Shown piece after piece: positions 8,714-16,868 of a DNA stretch of 64,000 bases. Every line of letters starts with the position of its first letter. Within the stretch, counting starts at the first letter, position 1. The position numbers were made by a program, and so were the translations under genes. A model generated the notes under the pieces. That model did not search any database and was not told where the DNA came from. It saw only the letters and a list, made by a program, of their open reading frames with translations. Source of the DNA: Oscillospiraceae bacterium (GTDB taxonomy: Bacteria > Bacillota > Clostridia > Oscillospirales > Ruminococcaceae); assembly GCA_017848055.1 (NCBI GenBank), contig JAGALZ010000010.1, positions 1 through 64,000 of the forward strand. The letters are read 5' to 3'.

Positions 8714-9785
8714 GGGAATTTCCGTATCAATCTTCGGCGAAAGCCACGGCCCTGCAATCGGTGTCGTAATTGACAGACTCCCTGCAGGAGAGTATCTCGA
8801 TATGGAACAGCTCATGGCATTTATGGCAAGAAGAGCACCAAAGAAGGACAAGACCTCTACACAGCGCCGTGAAAAGGATATGCCGAATATTATGTCCGGC
8901 TTCTGGGGCGGCAAAACAACAGGTACACCGCTCTGTGCATTTATCGCAAACGACGACCCGCACTCAAATGACTACCTCAAGGTGTCAAAGCTCGCAAGAC
9001 CTGGACACGCTGACTATACAGGTGCTCTGCGTTATAACGGCTTTAACGATCCAAGAGGCGGCGGACACTTCTCAGGAAGACTTACCGCACCGCTTTGCTT
9101 TGCAGGTGCAGTTGCAGGTCAGATTCTCGAAAGAAGAGGAATCTACACAGGCGCACATATCGCTGAAATCCACAAAATCAAGGACGACAGCTTTGATTCA
9201 ATCACTACAACCAGAGATGATATCATCGAGCTTCGCAAGAAGGGCTTCCCTGTAATCAACGACGCTAAGGGAAAGAGAATGAAGAAGGATATCGAAAGGG
9301 CAGCAGAGTGCGGCGACAGCGTCGGTGGAATTATCGAGTGTATCTCGGTAAATGTGCCTGCTGGTATCGGCTCTCCGATTTTCGACGGCCTTGAAAATTC
9401 CATCGCACAGCTTCTGTTTGGCATCCCTGCGGTAAAGGGTGTCGAGTTCGGCGTTGGCTTTAACTGTGCAAAGATGCTCGGAAGCGAAAACAACGACGAG
9501 TTCTATGTAAACGACCAGGGCCACGTTGTTACACGTTCCAATAACCACGGCGGTATCCTCGGCGGTATATCCTCAGGTATGCCGATTACTGTAAGAGTGG
9601 CAATGAAGCCTACTCCATCTATCTCACAGCCACAGAAGACTGTTGATATGTCAAGCCTCACAGAGGAAACACTTAAGATAACAGGAAGACACGACCCATG
9701 TGTAGTTCCAAGAGCAGTTCCGTGCGTAGAAGCAGCAGTAAACATCGCTCTTCTCTCACATATGCTCGACTACCCGCATTTCTAA
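8694..9785 (+). CDS. aroC: Chorismate synthase
   Basis: The last step of the common aromatic pathway: FMN-dependent elimination of phosphate from EPSP to give chorismate. It has 363 residues. GESHGPAIGVVIDRLPAG near the N-terminus, the RPGHADYTGALRY segment and DPRGGGHFSGRLTA are the family signatures, and FSGRLTAPLCFAGAVAGQIL follows. The ATG at 8694 has GGAGG at 8681-8685 and gives the standard N-terminus SSIWNKGISVSIFG; the longer open frame upstream lies inside aroA. It is followed 12 bases later by a DUF4364 gene with its own SD (AAAGAGGAG). Confidence 0.97.
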   Translation: MSSIWNKGISVSIFGESHGPAIGVVIDRLPAGEYLDMEQLMAFMARRAPKKDKTSTQRREKDMPNIMSGFWGGKTTGTPLCAFIANDDPHSNDYLKVSKLARPGHADYTGALRYNGFNDPRGGGHFSGRLTAPLCFAGAVAGQILERRGIYTGAHIAEIHKIKDDSFDSITTTRDDIIELRKKGFPVINDAKGKRMKKDIERAAECGDSVGGIIECISVNVPAGIGSPIFDGLENSIAQLLFGIPAVKGVEFGVGFNCAKMLGSENNDEFYVNDQGHVVTRSNNHGGILGGISSGMPITVRVAMKPTPSISQPQKTVDMSSLTEETLKITGRHDPCVVPRAVPCVEAAVNIALLSHMLDYPHF

Positions 9786-9797
9786 AGAGGAGTTATA

Positions 9798-10397
9798 ATG
9801 GATTCAAATTTTGAAAAGTACGTAACGCCCAATATGCTCAATCTCACAGATATCTATGCGGTGAAGGTGCTTATCTGCTATTTCCTGAACCAGATAAACC
9901 GCCCCGTTTCACCAAAACAGCTGACCGAGATTGCAACCGGCGACGGCATTATCAACTACTTTTTCTTTATGGAAGCTGTTTCATCAATGCTTGAAACAAA
10001 TATGATGACGCTTGAGTACCCCAACGGTGTGCCTCAGTATGTGCTCCAGGAAAAGGGCAAAAGATGCGCAATCGAGTTCAAGCAGATTGTTCCCCAGAGC
10101 TTCAGAGATAGAATTATGTCAGCAGGTCTGCAGTTCTTTACAAGACTCAAGAATGAGAATACCGTCAAGTTTGAGCTCGAGAAGAAGAAAATCGGCTATA
10201 TGCTCCATTGCACCTGCCACGATAATAACGAAATCGTGCTTATGAAACTCTCGCTCTTCGTGCCAGATGAGGAGCAGGCAGCACTTATGGAGAAAAAGAT
10301 TATGGATAATCCGTCCGAGCTCTATAGTAAAGTGGTCGATTACGTTCTCGAAAATGAGGAGTATGTCCCCGACTACGACGACTCCGTAAATGACTGA
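9798..10397 (+). CDS. DUF4364 family protein
   Basis: A 199-residue cytoplasmic protein of the DUF4364 family, which is confined mainly to Clostridia. Its N-terminal 75 residues look like a winged helix (LTDIYAVKVLICYFLNQINR followed by LTEIATGDGIINYFFF). The C-terminal half is a mixed alpha/beta domain with HCTCHDNNEIVLMKLSLFVP. The function is not established; a DNA-binding role is inferred from the fold pattern. It sits at the end of the aro operon, with a terminator-like hairpin directly after its stop. Confidence 0.85.
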   Translation: MDSNFEKYVTPNMLNLTDIYAVKVLICYFLNQINRPVSPKQLTEIATGDGIINYFFFMEAVSSMLETNMMTLEYPNGVPQYVLQEKGKRCAIEFKQIVPQSFRDRIMSAGLQFFTRLKNENTVKFELEKKKIGYMLHCTCHDNNEIVLMKLSLFVPDEEQAALMEKKIMDNPSELYSKVVDYVLENEEYVPDYDDSVND

Positions 10398-10401
10398 TAA
10401 A

Positions 10402-10445
10402 AAAGCCTTCAGTATGGGTATCACCCCTGCCGAAGGCTTTACTTA
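10402..10445 (+). terminator. Terminator after DUF4364 gene
   Basis: AAAGCCTTC (10402-10410) pairs with GAAGGCTTT (10432-10440). A smaller GGGT/ACCC stem sits inside. Only a short T-rich tail follows (ACTTATTTAT). Confidence 0.65.
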
Positions 10446-10450
10446 TTTAT

Positions 10451-10657
10451 CGGGGGAAACCTTTCTGAAGAAAGTTTCTCCCCCGAACCCCCTTACAAAG
10501 ACTTTTAATATGATTTCAGCCCCATAGGGTACTTATCAAAAAGAACTTTTCAAATTCTCGTGATTGCGATAGATACCCTATGGGGCTGAAATTTTATTAC
10601 AAAAGTTTTAGGAAAGGAGTTTGAGGAATAACCCTTTTTCAAAAGGGTTTTCCTCAA
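10451..10657. repeat. Compound palindromic MITE-like element
   Basis: A 207-base imperfect palindrome. The centre has a perfect 19-bp inverted repeat (10513-10531 and 10574-10592, core CAGCCCCATAGGGTA). Outside it, the two flanks continue to match each other imperfectly in reverse complement. Each end is itself a hairpin of the same design: left 10451-10485 (CGGGGGAAAC ... GTTTCTCCCCCG), right 10621-10657 (TTGAGGAATAACCC ... GGGTTTTCCTCAA). There is no coding capacity and no clear target duplication. It looks like a non-autonomous mobile repeat or REP-type element between two convergent genes. Confidence 0.6.
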
Positions 10658-10666
10658 CAGACAAGT

Positions 10667-10709
10667 AAAAGCTTCTGTACGAGTGATATCCATACAGAAG
10701 CTTTTTTGT
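10667..10709 (-). terminator. Bidirectional terminator for the LCP gene
   Basis: AAAAGCTTCTGTA (10667-10679) pairs with TACAGAAGCTTTT (10693-10705). A/T runs on both sides allow it to work in both directions. It lies just after the minus-strand stop at 10716. Confidence 0.85.
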
Positions 10710-10715
10710 AGTTAT

Positions 10716-12632
10716 TTAAGATACAGCCGGGAGTGGAGTTGTGTCACTTGGGCTTGTAGTTACAGACGGTGTCGTGACAGACGGAGTAGTTTCTGACGGG
10801 GTAGTGACACTCGGTGTCGTTTCAGTTGATGAAGACGACGAGGTATCACCAGACGGAGTCGACGACGAGTCTATGTATGACGAGCCCGTGTCTGACGGAG
10901 TGGTGATAGTGTCAGAAGGAGTCGTCGAAATATCACTTGACACACTGCTTGGCGGTGTTGACAATGAATTTGAAATATCAGACGAGCTGCTTGTAGGCGG
11001 CTCTGTCACCGTCGGAGAAGTTGTAGTAGTTGTTGTGGTGGTTGTGGTATTAGTTGTTGTGGTGGTTGTATAGGTTGTCGTACCTGTTGACGGTGGGAGA
11101 TAGTAGGTTGTGCTTGTAGATTCAGGCTTAACGAGCGTCTTGCCGTAAATTGCAAGCTGAAGAAGCTCAGTGTTCTTGTCAAAGTCAGGGCAGAGAACAT
11201 CCATACCTCTGATTCGCTGTTCTGAGAATGTGTGGTCAGCAGGAATACGGATATCCTGAATGTCGTAATGCTTGTAGTATTCGTAAGCATTGGTTAAAAG
11301 TGAAAGCACAGTTTCCTTGTCGAGGTCCCATTGTATCTTATCGTCAGATGTAACATCGTCAAGCAGCTTCTTCATTTCACCCAGCGACATTCCACGGCTC
11401 TTTTCAATCATCTTGGTGATAACTTCTCTCTGACGCTGTGTTCTGCCGTAGTCATCGCCGACACCGTGACGGATACGTGCATAGCCGAGTGCCTGGTTAC
11501 CGTTAAGGTTGTAAACTCCCGGCTCCTTGATAAGGTCCTGAGTCCACTTATTGCCAAGATACATATTCTGTTCCTTCATCGGGTCTTCCAAAGCATAAAT
11601 CATATCCTGTGTGATTTCTGCCTCAATACCGCCGATAGCTTCCACTATGTCAATGAAGGTGTAGAAGTTTACTATAACGTAGTTGTCAATGGAGATACCG
11701 AAGTTCTGTTCAATGGTGTCACCGAGAAGTTCAGCACCACCGATGGCATAAGCACGATTAAGTCTTGCGGAGTATTCACCCGGAATGTAAAGATAAATAT
11801 CTCTCATAAACGAGGTGAGAGTAATTGTCTTTGTTTCGTTGTTAATGGAAACGAGCATCATAACGTCAGTGTTTCCACGGCTGCCTTCGCTTGTGTCACG
11901 AAGGTCTTCACCGACAAGCAGAACGTTGTAAACATCCTTGGAGCTCATAATGTCCTCGTATGGTCTCAGCTGGTTTTCGAGCCAGTTTTCATACTCAGGA
12001 ACGTCGCTTACAGTATCCTCGCTGTCAACGTCAGGAATGCTGTACTCAACTCGGCTGTTGTTTGCCTCACCGATTCGGTCAAAGTAGTGGTTGAAAATAA
12101 TCACGCCCGCAAGCAGAGCCGCCGATAAAAGAACTACAACGATAAGGCCCGCAATTATGAATTTAAGCTTGTGCTTTTCAAAGAAAGCAGCAAAGCCCTT
12201 CTTTTTCTTTCTGCGTGGCACGAATTCTTCCTCCTCGTACTCAGCATCGCCGTCGAAGTCTTCATCATCCACGTATTCGTCTTCGTCGTAATCATCGGCG
12301 GAATTATCGTAAATATCAGCCTTGGTAACAAATCTTTCCGAAGCACCTTTTATGCCGCTTGCTTTTGCCGAAACAGCATTTGCAATCATAGCGTCAAGGT
12401 CATCATCCGAGGCTTCAGGCTGCGAATAAGCTTCCTTGAAGTAGTCGATTTTTCCGTCCGAGGTCATAACCGAGTTCTTTTTTGCCATTGCCTGCTTAAT
12501 AATATCATTTACCGACGCCTCATTGTCCGAAGGTGGGGGAGGCGGTGAATTTTTCTTTTTTATAGCCGACGATATAAGAAAGCTCAGGTCTGAGTTTTCA
12601 TCATCATCATGGCGATTGATGTTGTCAGTCAT
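10716..12632 (-). CDS. LytR-CpsA-Psr cell-wall ligase with Ser/Thr tail
   Basis: An LCP-family protein of 638 residues. LCP enzymes move lipid-linked polymers (teichoic acid or polysaccharide) onto peptidoglycan. Residues 1-155 are a cytoplasmic, strongly acidic and low-complexity region ending in a basic patch (RRKKKKG). One membrane helix spans about 157-181. The LCP domain follows, with LLVGEDLRDTSEGSRGNTDV, TSFMRDIYLYIPG and the ARIRHGVGDDYGRTQRQREV arginine motif. The last 135 residues are almost all Ser, Thr and Pro, a likely flexible wall-spanning tail. The ATG at 12632 has AGGAGG upstream on the minus strand and a TTGCAA-17-TATAAT promoter ahead of it. The in-frame start 28 codons upstream lacks an SD. 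Confidence 0.88.
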   Translation of the reverse strand: MTDNINRHDDDENSDLSFLISSAIKKKNSPPPPPSDNEASVNDIIKQAMAKKNSVMTSDGKIDYFKEAYSQPEASDDDLDAMIANAVSAKASGIKGASERFVTKADIYDNSADDYDEDEYVDDEDFDGDAEYEEEEFVPRRKKKKGFAAFFEKHKLKFIIAGLIVVVLLSAALLAGVIIFNHYFDRIGEANNSRVEYSIPDVDSEDTVSDVPEYENWLENQLRPYEDIMSSKDVYNVLLVGEDLRDTSEGSRGNTDVMMLVSINNETKTITLTSFMRDIYLYIPGEYSARLNRAYAIGGAELLGDTIEQNFGISIDNYVIVNFYTFIDIVEAIGGIEAEITQDMIYALEDPMKEQNMYLGNKWTQDLIKEPGVYNLNGNQALGYARIRHGVGDDYGRTQRQREVITKMIEKSRGMSLGEMKKLLDDVTSDDKIQWDLDKETVLSLLTNAYEYYKHYDIQDIRIPADHTFSEQRIRGMDVLCPDFDKNTELLQLAIYGKTLVKPESTSTTYYLPPSTGTTTYTTTTTTNTTTTTTTTTTSPTVTEPPTSSSSDISNSLSTPPSSVSSDISTTPSDTITTPSDTGSSYIDSSSTPSGDTSSSSSTETTPSVTTPSETTPSVTTPSVTTSPSDTTPLPAVS

Positions 12633-12734
12633 TGTTATCCTCCTGTGGGTAGTATTCCCCGAATAAGTGCAGTTTTTCTGTCTTTGTCTAAAGGAAAACA
12701 ATCCCTTATACCGCACATTATCGCGTTCATATCT

Positions 12735-12763
12735 ATTATATCACAATGAAAACGATTTTGCAA
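12735..12763 (-). promoter_or_regulatory. Promoter of the LCP gene
   Basis: Read on the minus strand: TTGCAA (12758-12763), a 17-base spacer and TATAAT (12735-12740). The expected start of transcription is near 12728, giving a leader of about 95 bases. Confidence 0.75.
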
Positions 12764-12781
12764 CTATATTATTGATTTTGT

Positions 12782-12815
12782 CAAAAAATAAGACCTCCCG
12801 AATATCGGAAGGTCA
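12782..12815 (-). terminator. Terminator of the foldase-like lipoprotein gene
   Basis: On the minus strand, GACCTTCCGA pairs with CGGGAGGTC around a short TATT loop. The stem is followed by TTATTTTTTG. Confidence 0.8.
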
Positions 12816-12826
12816 TTATGCCGTAT

Positions 12827-14131
12827 TTACTGCTGCTTTTCAGCGTAGTCCTCGTACTTTTCGTAGATATCCTCAGCCTTGTATCTTTTGATTGCCTTGT
12901 CATTCTGCTGAATGTCATACTGCTTAACCCAGCCCTCGATAAGCTTTTCAAAGTCCTCGGTCTTCATTTCGCTGATTATAGCCTTTTTGTTATCTTCAAT
13001 GTAATCTGTGTAAGCTAAAACGTCAAGCTTCTGGAGAACATACCAGTTGTCGTCGTCCTCGAAAACAGTGATTTCATCAATCTTCATCTTTTCGTTGACC
13101 TGCTTTACAAGCTTCATCTCAGCATAGCTTTCGTTCTTCTTGTTAATCATGATGTTGTTGTCGATTTCCTTTTCGTCCTCGTCATCCTTGTCTGTTGATG
13201 AGGAATCGTCCTTTGAGGAATCGGTTGTAGAAGATGAATCTGTTACACTTGAATCGGTTGTAGAAGATGAATCAGTAGCGCTTGAATCAGTAGCAGAGGA
13301 TGAATCTGTTACACTTGAATCGGTAGCTGAAGACGAATCTGTAGCACTTGAATCAGTTGCAGAAGATGAGTCTGTTACGCTTGAATCAGTCTTTGAGGAA
13401 TCGTCCTTTGAAGAATCATCCTTGTCCTTGTTAGCCTCTTCCTTTTCAGCCTTCTTGTCAGCCTCGAACTGGGCAATAACCTCGTCGAAGTCCTTCTCCT
13501 TGGTCATTTCATAGTACTTATCAGCCTTTTCCTTAGCAGCCTTGCCCTTGTCATCCTTGTCCTTGGCAATAGAAATCATCTTGAATCTGAGGTAGTTATC
13601 GTTAAGATACTTGTTAAGCTCGTCGTCCTTAACCTCATTGATACCGCCCTCAAGGTAGTAAGCCTCGAAAACCTTGTTGTTCATTTCACCGAAGGTCTGA
13701 ATCTGCTCAAGAGAGGACTTTGCAATACCGAGTGATTCGTAGTATTCCTTGTCCCATGAAGCCTCAACAGTTTCCTTGATGATATCAAGCTCATCCTCAG
13801 TAAGCTCAAGACCAAGTCTGTCAAACTCCTCAGCGATAGCAGCCATTTCAACGCAAAGCTCGTAAGCATACTGCTCGGAGTATTCACCTACAGTCATTGT
13901 TCCGTCACCGAAAGTAGCAGAAACAATATCCTCAGGAACCTTACCTGTAGAGTAGTAAATGCTGTACATCTGGTTGTTTATCTGATTGAGAACGTAGTAG
14001 ATGTAAACACCCGAGTTAACCTCGTGATTCTCAGACTTGCAGATAGTCATTGTATCCTTGCCGCAAGCAACGAGAGAAGCCGCCATCATAACAGCACAGA
14101 CTGCAGCGGCAATACGTTTTTTGATAGACAT
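12827..14131 (-). CDS. PrsA/SurA-like foldase lipoprotein
   Basis: A 434-residue predicted lipoprotein. The signal peptide ends in the lipobox LVAC, with lipidated Cys23. The N-terminal helical region (EYSEQYAYELCVEMAAIAEE ... LTEDELDIIKETVEA) resembles the chaperone half of SurA/PrsA-type extracytoplasmic foldases. A parvulin-like region seems to start at YLRFKMISIAKD. It is then interrupted by a Lys/Glu/Asp-rich stretch and 11-residue Ser/Asp/Thr repeats before resuming near SYAEMKLVKQV and WYVLQKLDVLAY. The peptidyl-prolyl isomerase activity is therefore uncertain. The ATG at 14131 has AAGGTGG just upstream; 32 codons of open frame further upstream contain the promoter and are excluded. 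It probably helps exported proteins fold at the outer face of the membrane. Confidence 0.78.
   Translation of the reverse strand: MSIKKRIAAAVCAVMMAASLVACGKDTMTICKSENHEVNSGVYIYYVLNQINNQMYSIYYSTGKVPEDIVSATFGDGTMTVGEYSEQYAYELCVEMAAIAEEFDRLGLELTEDELDIIKETVEASWDKEYYESLGIAKSSLEQIQTFGEMNNKVFEAYYLEGGINEVKDDELNKYLNDNYLRFKMISIAKDKDDKGKAAKEKADKYYEMTKEKDFDEVIAQFEADKKAEKEEANKDKDDSSKDDSSKTDSSVTDSSSATDSSATDSSSATDSSVTDSSSATDSSATDSSSTTDSSVTDSSSTTDSSKDDSSSTDKDDEDEKEIDNNIMINKKNESYAEMKLVKQVNEKMKIDEITVFEDDDNWYVLQKLDVLAYTDYIEDNKKAIISEMKTEDFEKLIEGWVKQYDIQQNDKAIKRYKAEDIYEKYEDYAEKQQ
13218..13382 (-). repeat. 33-bp tandem repeat array in the lipoprotein gene
   Basis: Five 33-base units (13218-13250, 13251-13283, 13284-13316, 13317-13349, 13350-13382), each about 80-95% alike, with partial units on both sides. 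They encode 11-residue units of the type DSSVTDSSSAT. The period is a multiple of three, so unit gain or loss keeps the frame. Confidence 0.9.
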
Positions 14132-14198
14132 ATAGATTTCCACCTTATCTTTATCGCAAAAGCGAAATAGTATCTGTTTTATAAAAAACACTCTTATC

Positions 14199-14227
14199 AT
14201 TATACAATAGTTTTCATATCTTGTCAA
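14199..14227 (-). promoter_or_regulatory. Consensus promoter of the lipoprotein gene
   Basis: On the minus strand: TTGACA (14222-14227), 17 bases, TATAAT (14199-14204). Both hexamers are perfect sigma-A consensus, so strong constitutive expression is likely. Confidence 0.88.
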
Positions 14228-14244
14228 CTACAAGCGTCTGCCGG

Positions 14245-14730
14245 CTACTTGTGATACTTTGAGTTAGCAGAAATTGCAAACGCCCTGTAAATCTGCTCCG
14301 AAAGCATGACCCTCGCAAGCTGGTGGGGGAAGGTCATTTTTGACATCGAAAGACGCATGCGGCACTGATTCTTTACACCCTCATCAATTCCGAAAGATGA
14401 GCCGATTACGAAATTTATTACCGAAAATCCGTCCACCGAAATTTTCTCTATCGTCCTGGAAAGCTCAGGTGAGGAGAGCTGCTTTCCCTCAATACACATA
14501 GCAATGTTGTAAGCACCCTTTGCCGAAAGATACGGCTGCATAAGCTTTGCTTCGGAAGAAAGCGCCGCCTCAATTTCTTTTTGAGACGGATTGTCTGAAA
14601 GCCTTGATTCCGACAGCTCAACTACGCTGAACTTGCAGTAAGCCGAAAGCCTCTTTGCATACTCCGAGCAAGCATCACGCAGGTAGCTTTCCTTGAGCTT
14701 GCCGACACAGATAATGTTCACGCTCGTCAT
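14245..14730 (-). CDS. rlmH: 23S rRNA pseudouridine-1915 N3-methyltransferase
   Basis: A SPOUT-class methyltransferase of 161 residues that methylates pseudouridine 1915 in helix 69 of 23S rRNA on the assembled ribosome. The N-terminus (NIICVGKLKESYLRDACSEY) and the C-terminal knot (NFVIGSSFGIDEGV, LSMSKMTFPHQLARVMLSEQ, IYRAFAISANSKYHK) match the family closely. The C-terminal YHK residues, needed for catalysis in characterised RlmH, are present. The start overlaps the stop of the upstream metallo-hydrolase gene by four bases. The pairing of a YycJ-like hydrolase with rlmH is common in Firmicutes. Confidence 0.95.
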   Translation of the reverse strand: MTSVNIICVGKLKESYLRDACSEYAKRLSAYCKFSVVELSESRLSDNPSQKEIEAALSSEAKLMQPYLSAKGAYNIAMCIEGKQLSSPELSRTIEKISVDGFSVINFVIGSSFGIDEGVKNQCRMRLSMSKMTFPHQLARVMLSEQIYRAFAISANSKYHK

Positions 14731-15509
14731 ACTATCATCACCTCTCCGCCCGTTTCTACGGGAGCCGTCATCATAATGTAGTCAATGTTTCTTCTGACAC
14801 CTTCCATCAGTGACTGAGCGGTAAGTTCAGCAAGCTCAGGACGGTTGTTGTGCTGGCTTAAATGTCCAAGAATCAGCCTTGTAGTTCCGCTCTCAACAAG
14901 CCTTAGAAGCTCCTTTGCACTGTCACGGTTATCAAGATGTCCGTTCGGGGAAGAAATCCTCTTTTTCAGCGGATACGGATACGGCCCGTTTCTGAGCATA
15001 TTATAATCATAGTTAGCCTCAAGCAGTACAAGCTCCGAGCCCAGAAGATTTGCATGAACCTCGTCGGTTACATTTCCAAGGTCGGTGCAAATACTGATAA
15101 CCTTGTTATCGGGCGTTGTAATTCTGTATCCGCAGCTCTGTCTTGTGTCATGCGGTGTCGTAAATGCTTTGACCTCAAAGCCGCATATTTCAGTTTTTTC
15201 TCCTATAACCTGCAAATCGGAAAACTTGCCAATCTGCCCCTCGTCGGCAAGATACTGAGCATTAAGTCCCTGCGCAAAAACGGGGATATTGTAGTACGAG
15301 GTGAGAACCTTCAGACCCTTTATGTGGTCGGAATGCTCGTGAGTGATAAAGATTCCCTTTACAGCAGAAATGTCAAGTGAATTGTCAGAAAGTGCCGAAA
15401 GAATTTTTTTGCAGGAAACACCCGCATCAATAAGTATTCCGCATTTTGAGCTGCCGATGTATGTGCAGTTGCCCTCGCTGGAGGAAAAGAGGGGATAAAC
15501 CCTTGCCAA
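14727..15509 (-). CDS. MBL-fold metallo-hydrolase (YycJ/WalJ-like)
   Basis: A 260-residue metallo-beta-lactamase-fold enzyme. The metal motif THEHSDHIKG is present, as are an early Asp (LIDAGVS), a later His (TTPHDTRQSCGY) and the C-terminal LGHLSQHNNRPE. The family includes WalJ/YycJ, a nuclease-like protein linked to DNA repair and to coordination of cell division in Firmicutes; the exact substrate is unproven. The chosen start is TTG at 15509, nine bases after GGAG, giving the usual N-terminus ARVYPLFSSSEGN. An in-frame TTG three codons earlier is too close to the SD. It overlaps rlmH by four bases. Confidence 0.87.
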   Translation of the reverse strand: MARVYPLFSSSEGNCTYIGSSKCGILIDAGVSCKKILSALSDNSLDISAVKGIFITHEHSDHIKGLKVLTSYYNIPVFAQGLNAQYLADEGQIGKFSDLQVIGEKTEICGFEVKAFTTPHDTRQSCGYRITTPDNKVISICTDLGNVTDEVHANLLGSELVLLEANYDYNMLRNGPYPYPLKKRISSPNGHLDNRDSAKELLRLVESGTTRLILGHLSQHNNRPELAELTAQSLMEGVRRNIDYIMMTAPVETGGEVMIV

Positions 15510-15578
15510 AAAAATCAACTCCGATTAAGACTTAAAAAGGCGGCAGAGTTTAGCTGCCGCCCGTAGTTTACAAAATAT

Positions 15579-16868
15579 TTATACGCTTACCGCAAGCTCG
15601 TCATCAGACGGAACATATACCTTCTTGATGTCAGCACCAAGTGCCGAAAGCTTCTCAACGATTCCCTCGTAGCCACGCTCAATGTGGTAAATATCGCTGA
15701 TTTCTGTTGTGCCCTCAGCTGCAAGTCCTGCAATAACCATTGCCGCACCTGCACGAAGGTCGGTAGCTCTTACCGGCGCACCGGTAAGTCTCTTAACACC
15801 GGTGATTGTTGCAACGGTGCCCTTTACCTGGATGTCAGCACTCATTCTGCGAAGCTCAGAAGCGTATCTGAATCTGTTGTCAAAAATATCGTCAACAACA
15901 GTGCTTGTACCCTCAGCAAGAGTCAGAAGAGTAGACATCTGAGGCTGCATATCTGTAGGGAAGCCGGGGTGTGGCATTGTCTTGATATTTGTCTTGATGA
16001 AAAGTCCGTCAGTTGCGCAAACTCTTACGCTCTCGTCGAATTCTTCAACAGAAACTCCGATAGTGCGAAGCTTTGCGGTGATTGACTCTAAGTGCTTAGG
16101 AATAACGTTTGTGATAAGAACGTCGCCTCTTGAAGCGGCAGCCGCAACCATGTAAGTACCTGCCTCAATCTGGTCAGGGATAACAGCGTATGTGATACCC
16201 TTGAGGTATTCAACTCCTCTTATCTTGATAACGTCAGTACCTGCACCTCTGATATCAGCACCCATAGAATTGAGGAAGTTCGCAAGGTCAACAATGTGAG
16301 GCTCCTTTGCGGCATTCTCAATAATGGTAAGTCCCTGCGCCTTTACAGCGGCAAAGATAGCATTCATAGTTCCGCCGACAGTGTTAAAGTCAAAGAAAAT
16401 CTGACCGCCGACAAGAGCATCAGCCTTGACATGTACACAGCCGTTCTGAATATCATCAGTTGCACCCAGCACAGAAAATGCCTTAAGGTGCTGGTCTATA
16501 GGTCTGTCGCCGAGGTCACAGCCACCCGGAAGGGGAACATAAGCCTCGTGGAATCTACCCAGAAGAGTACCGAGGAAGTAGCTTGAAGCTCTCATAGACC
16601 TTGCGAGCTCATAAGGAACCTTTGGTTCTCTTATTCTGGTAGTGTCAAAGCGGATTGTATGTTTATTGATTATCTGAACATCAGCACCCATAGCCTTGAA
16701 AATTCTAAGGCAGATTGCAATATCGCTGATTTCAGGAAGGTTTTCTATAACACAAGGCTCGTCGCAGAGAATTGTGGCCGCAACAAGAGCAACAGCAGCA
16801 TTTTTTGCACCGCTGATAGCTACCTCGCCACGGAGTCTGTGACCGCCGTTAATAACGATTTTTTCCAA
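15579..16868 (-). CDS. murA: UDP-GlcNAc 1-carboxyvinyltransferase
   Basis: The first committed step of peptidoglycan synthesis: transfer of enolpyruvate from PEP to UDP-N-acetylglucosamine. It has 429 residues. The N-terminal GGHRLRGEVAISGAKNAAV carries the substrate-binding Lys/Asn. The PEP-binding Cys, which is the fosfomycin target, is intact in LPGGCDLGDRPIDQHL, so this form would be expected to bind fosfomycin. The C-terminal FPTDMQPQMSTLLTLAEG and RASDLRAGAAM-type regions are present (here ATDLRAGAAMVIAG). The ATG has GGAGGAGC upstream. A weak hairpin (16891-16910) lies in its leader. The upstream gene ruvC diverges from it. Confidence 0.96.
   Translation of the reverse strand: MEKIVINGGHRLRGEVAISGAKNAAVALVAATILCDEPCVIENLPEISDIAICLRIFKAMGADVQIINKHTIRFDTTRIREPKVPYELARSMRASSYFLGTLLGRFHEAYVPLPGGCDLGDRPIDQHLKAFSVLGATDDIQNGCVHVKADALVGGQIFFDFNTVGGTMNAIFAAVKAQGLTIIENAAKEPHIVDLANFLNSMGADIRGAGTDVIKIRGVEYLKGITYAVIPDQIEAGTYMVAAAASRGDVLITNVIPKHLESITAKLRTIGVSVEEFDESVRVCATDGLFIKTNIKTMPHPGFPTDMQPQMSTLLTLAEGTSTVVDDIFDNRFRYASELRRMSADIQVKGTVATITGVKRLTGAPVRATDLRAGAAMVIAGLAAEGTTEISDIYHIERGYEGIVEKLSALGADIKKVYVPSDDELAVSV

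Noticed and set aside
8243..8914. A 223-codon minus-strand open frame opposite aroA/aroC
   Set aside because: No SD, no recognisable domain, and it crosses the junction of two sure genes.
11331..12128. A 265-codon plus-strand open frame opposite the LCP gene
   Set aside because: It is fully inside the LCP coding region, has no SD, and the opposite frame has clear LCP motifs, a promoter and a terminator.
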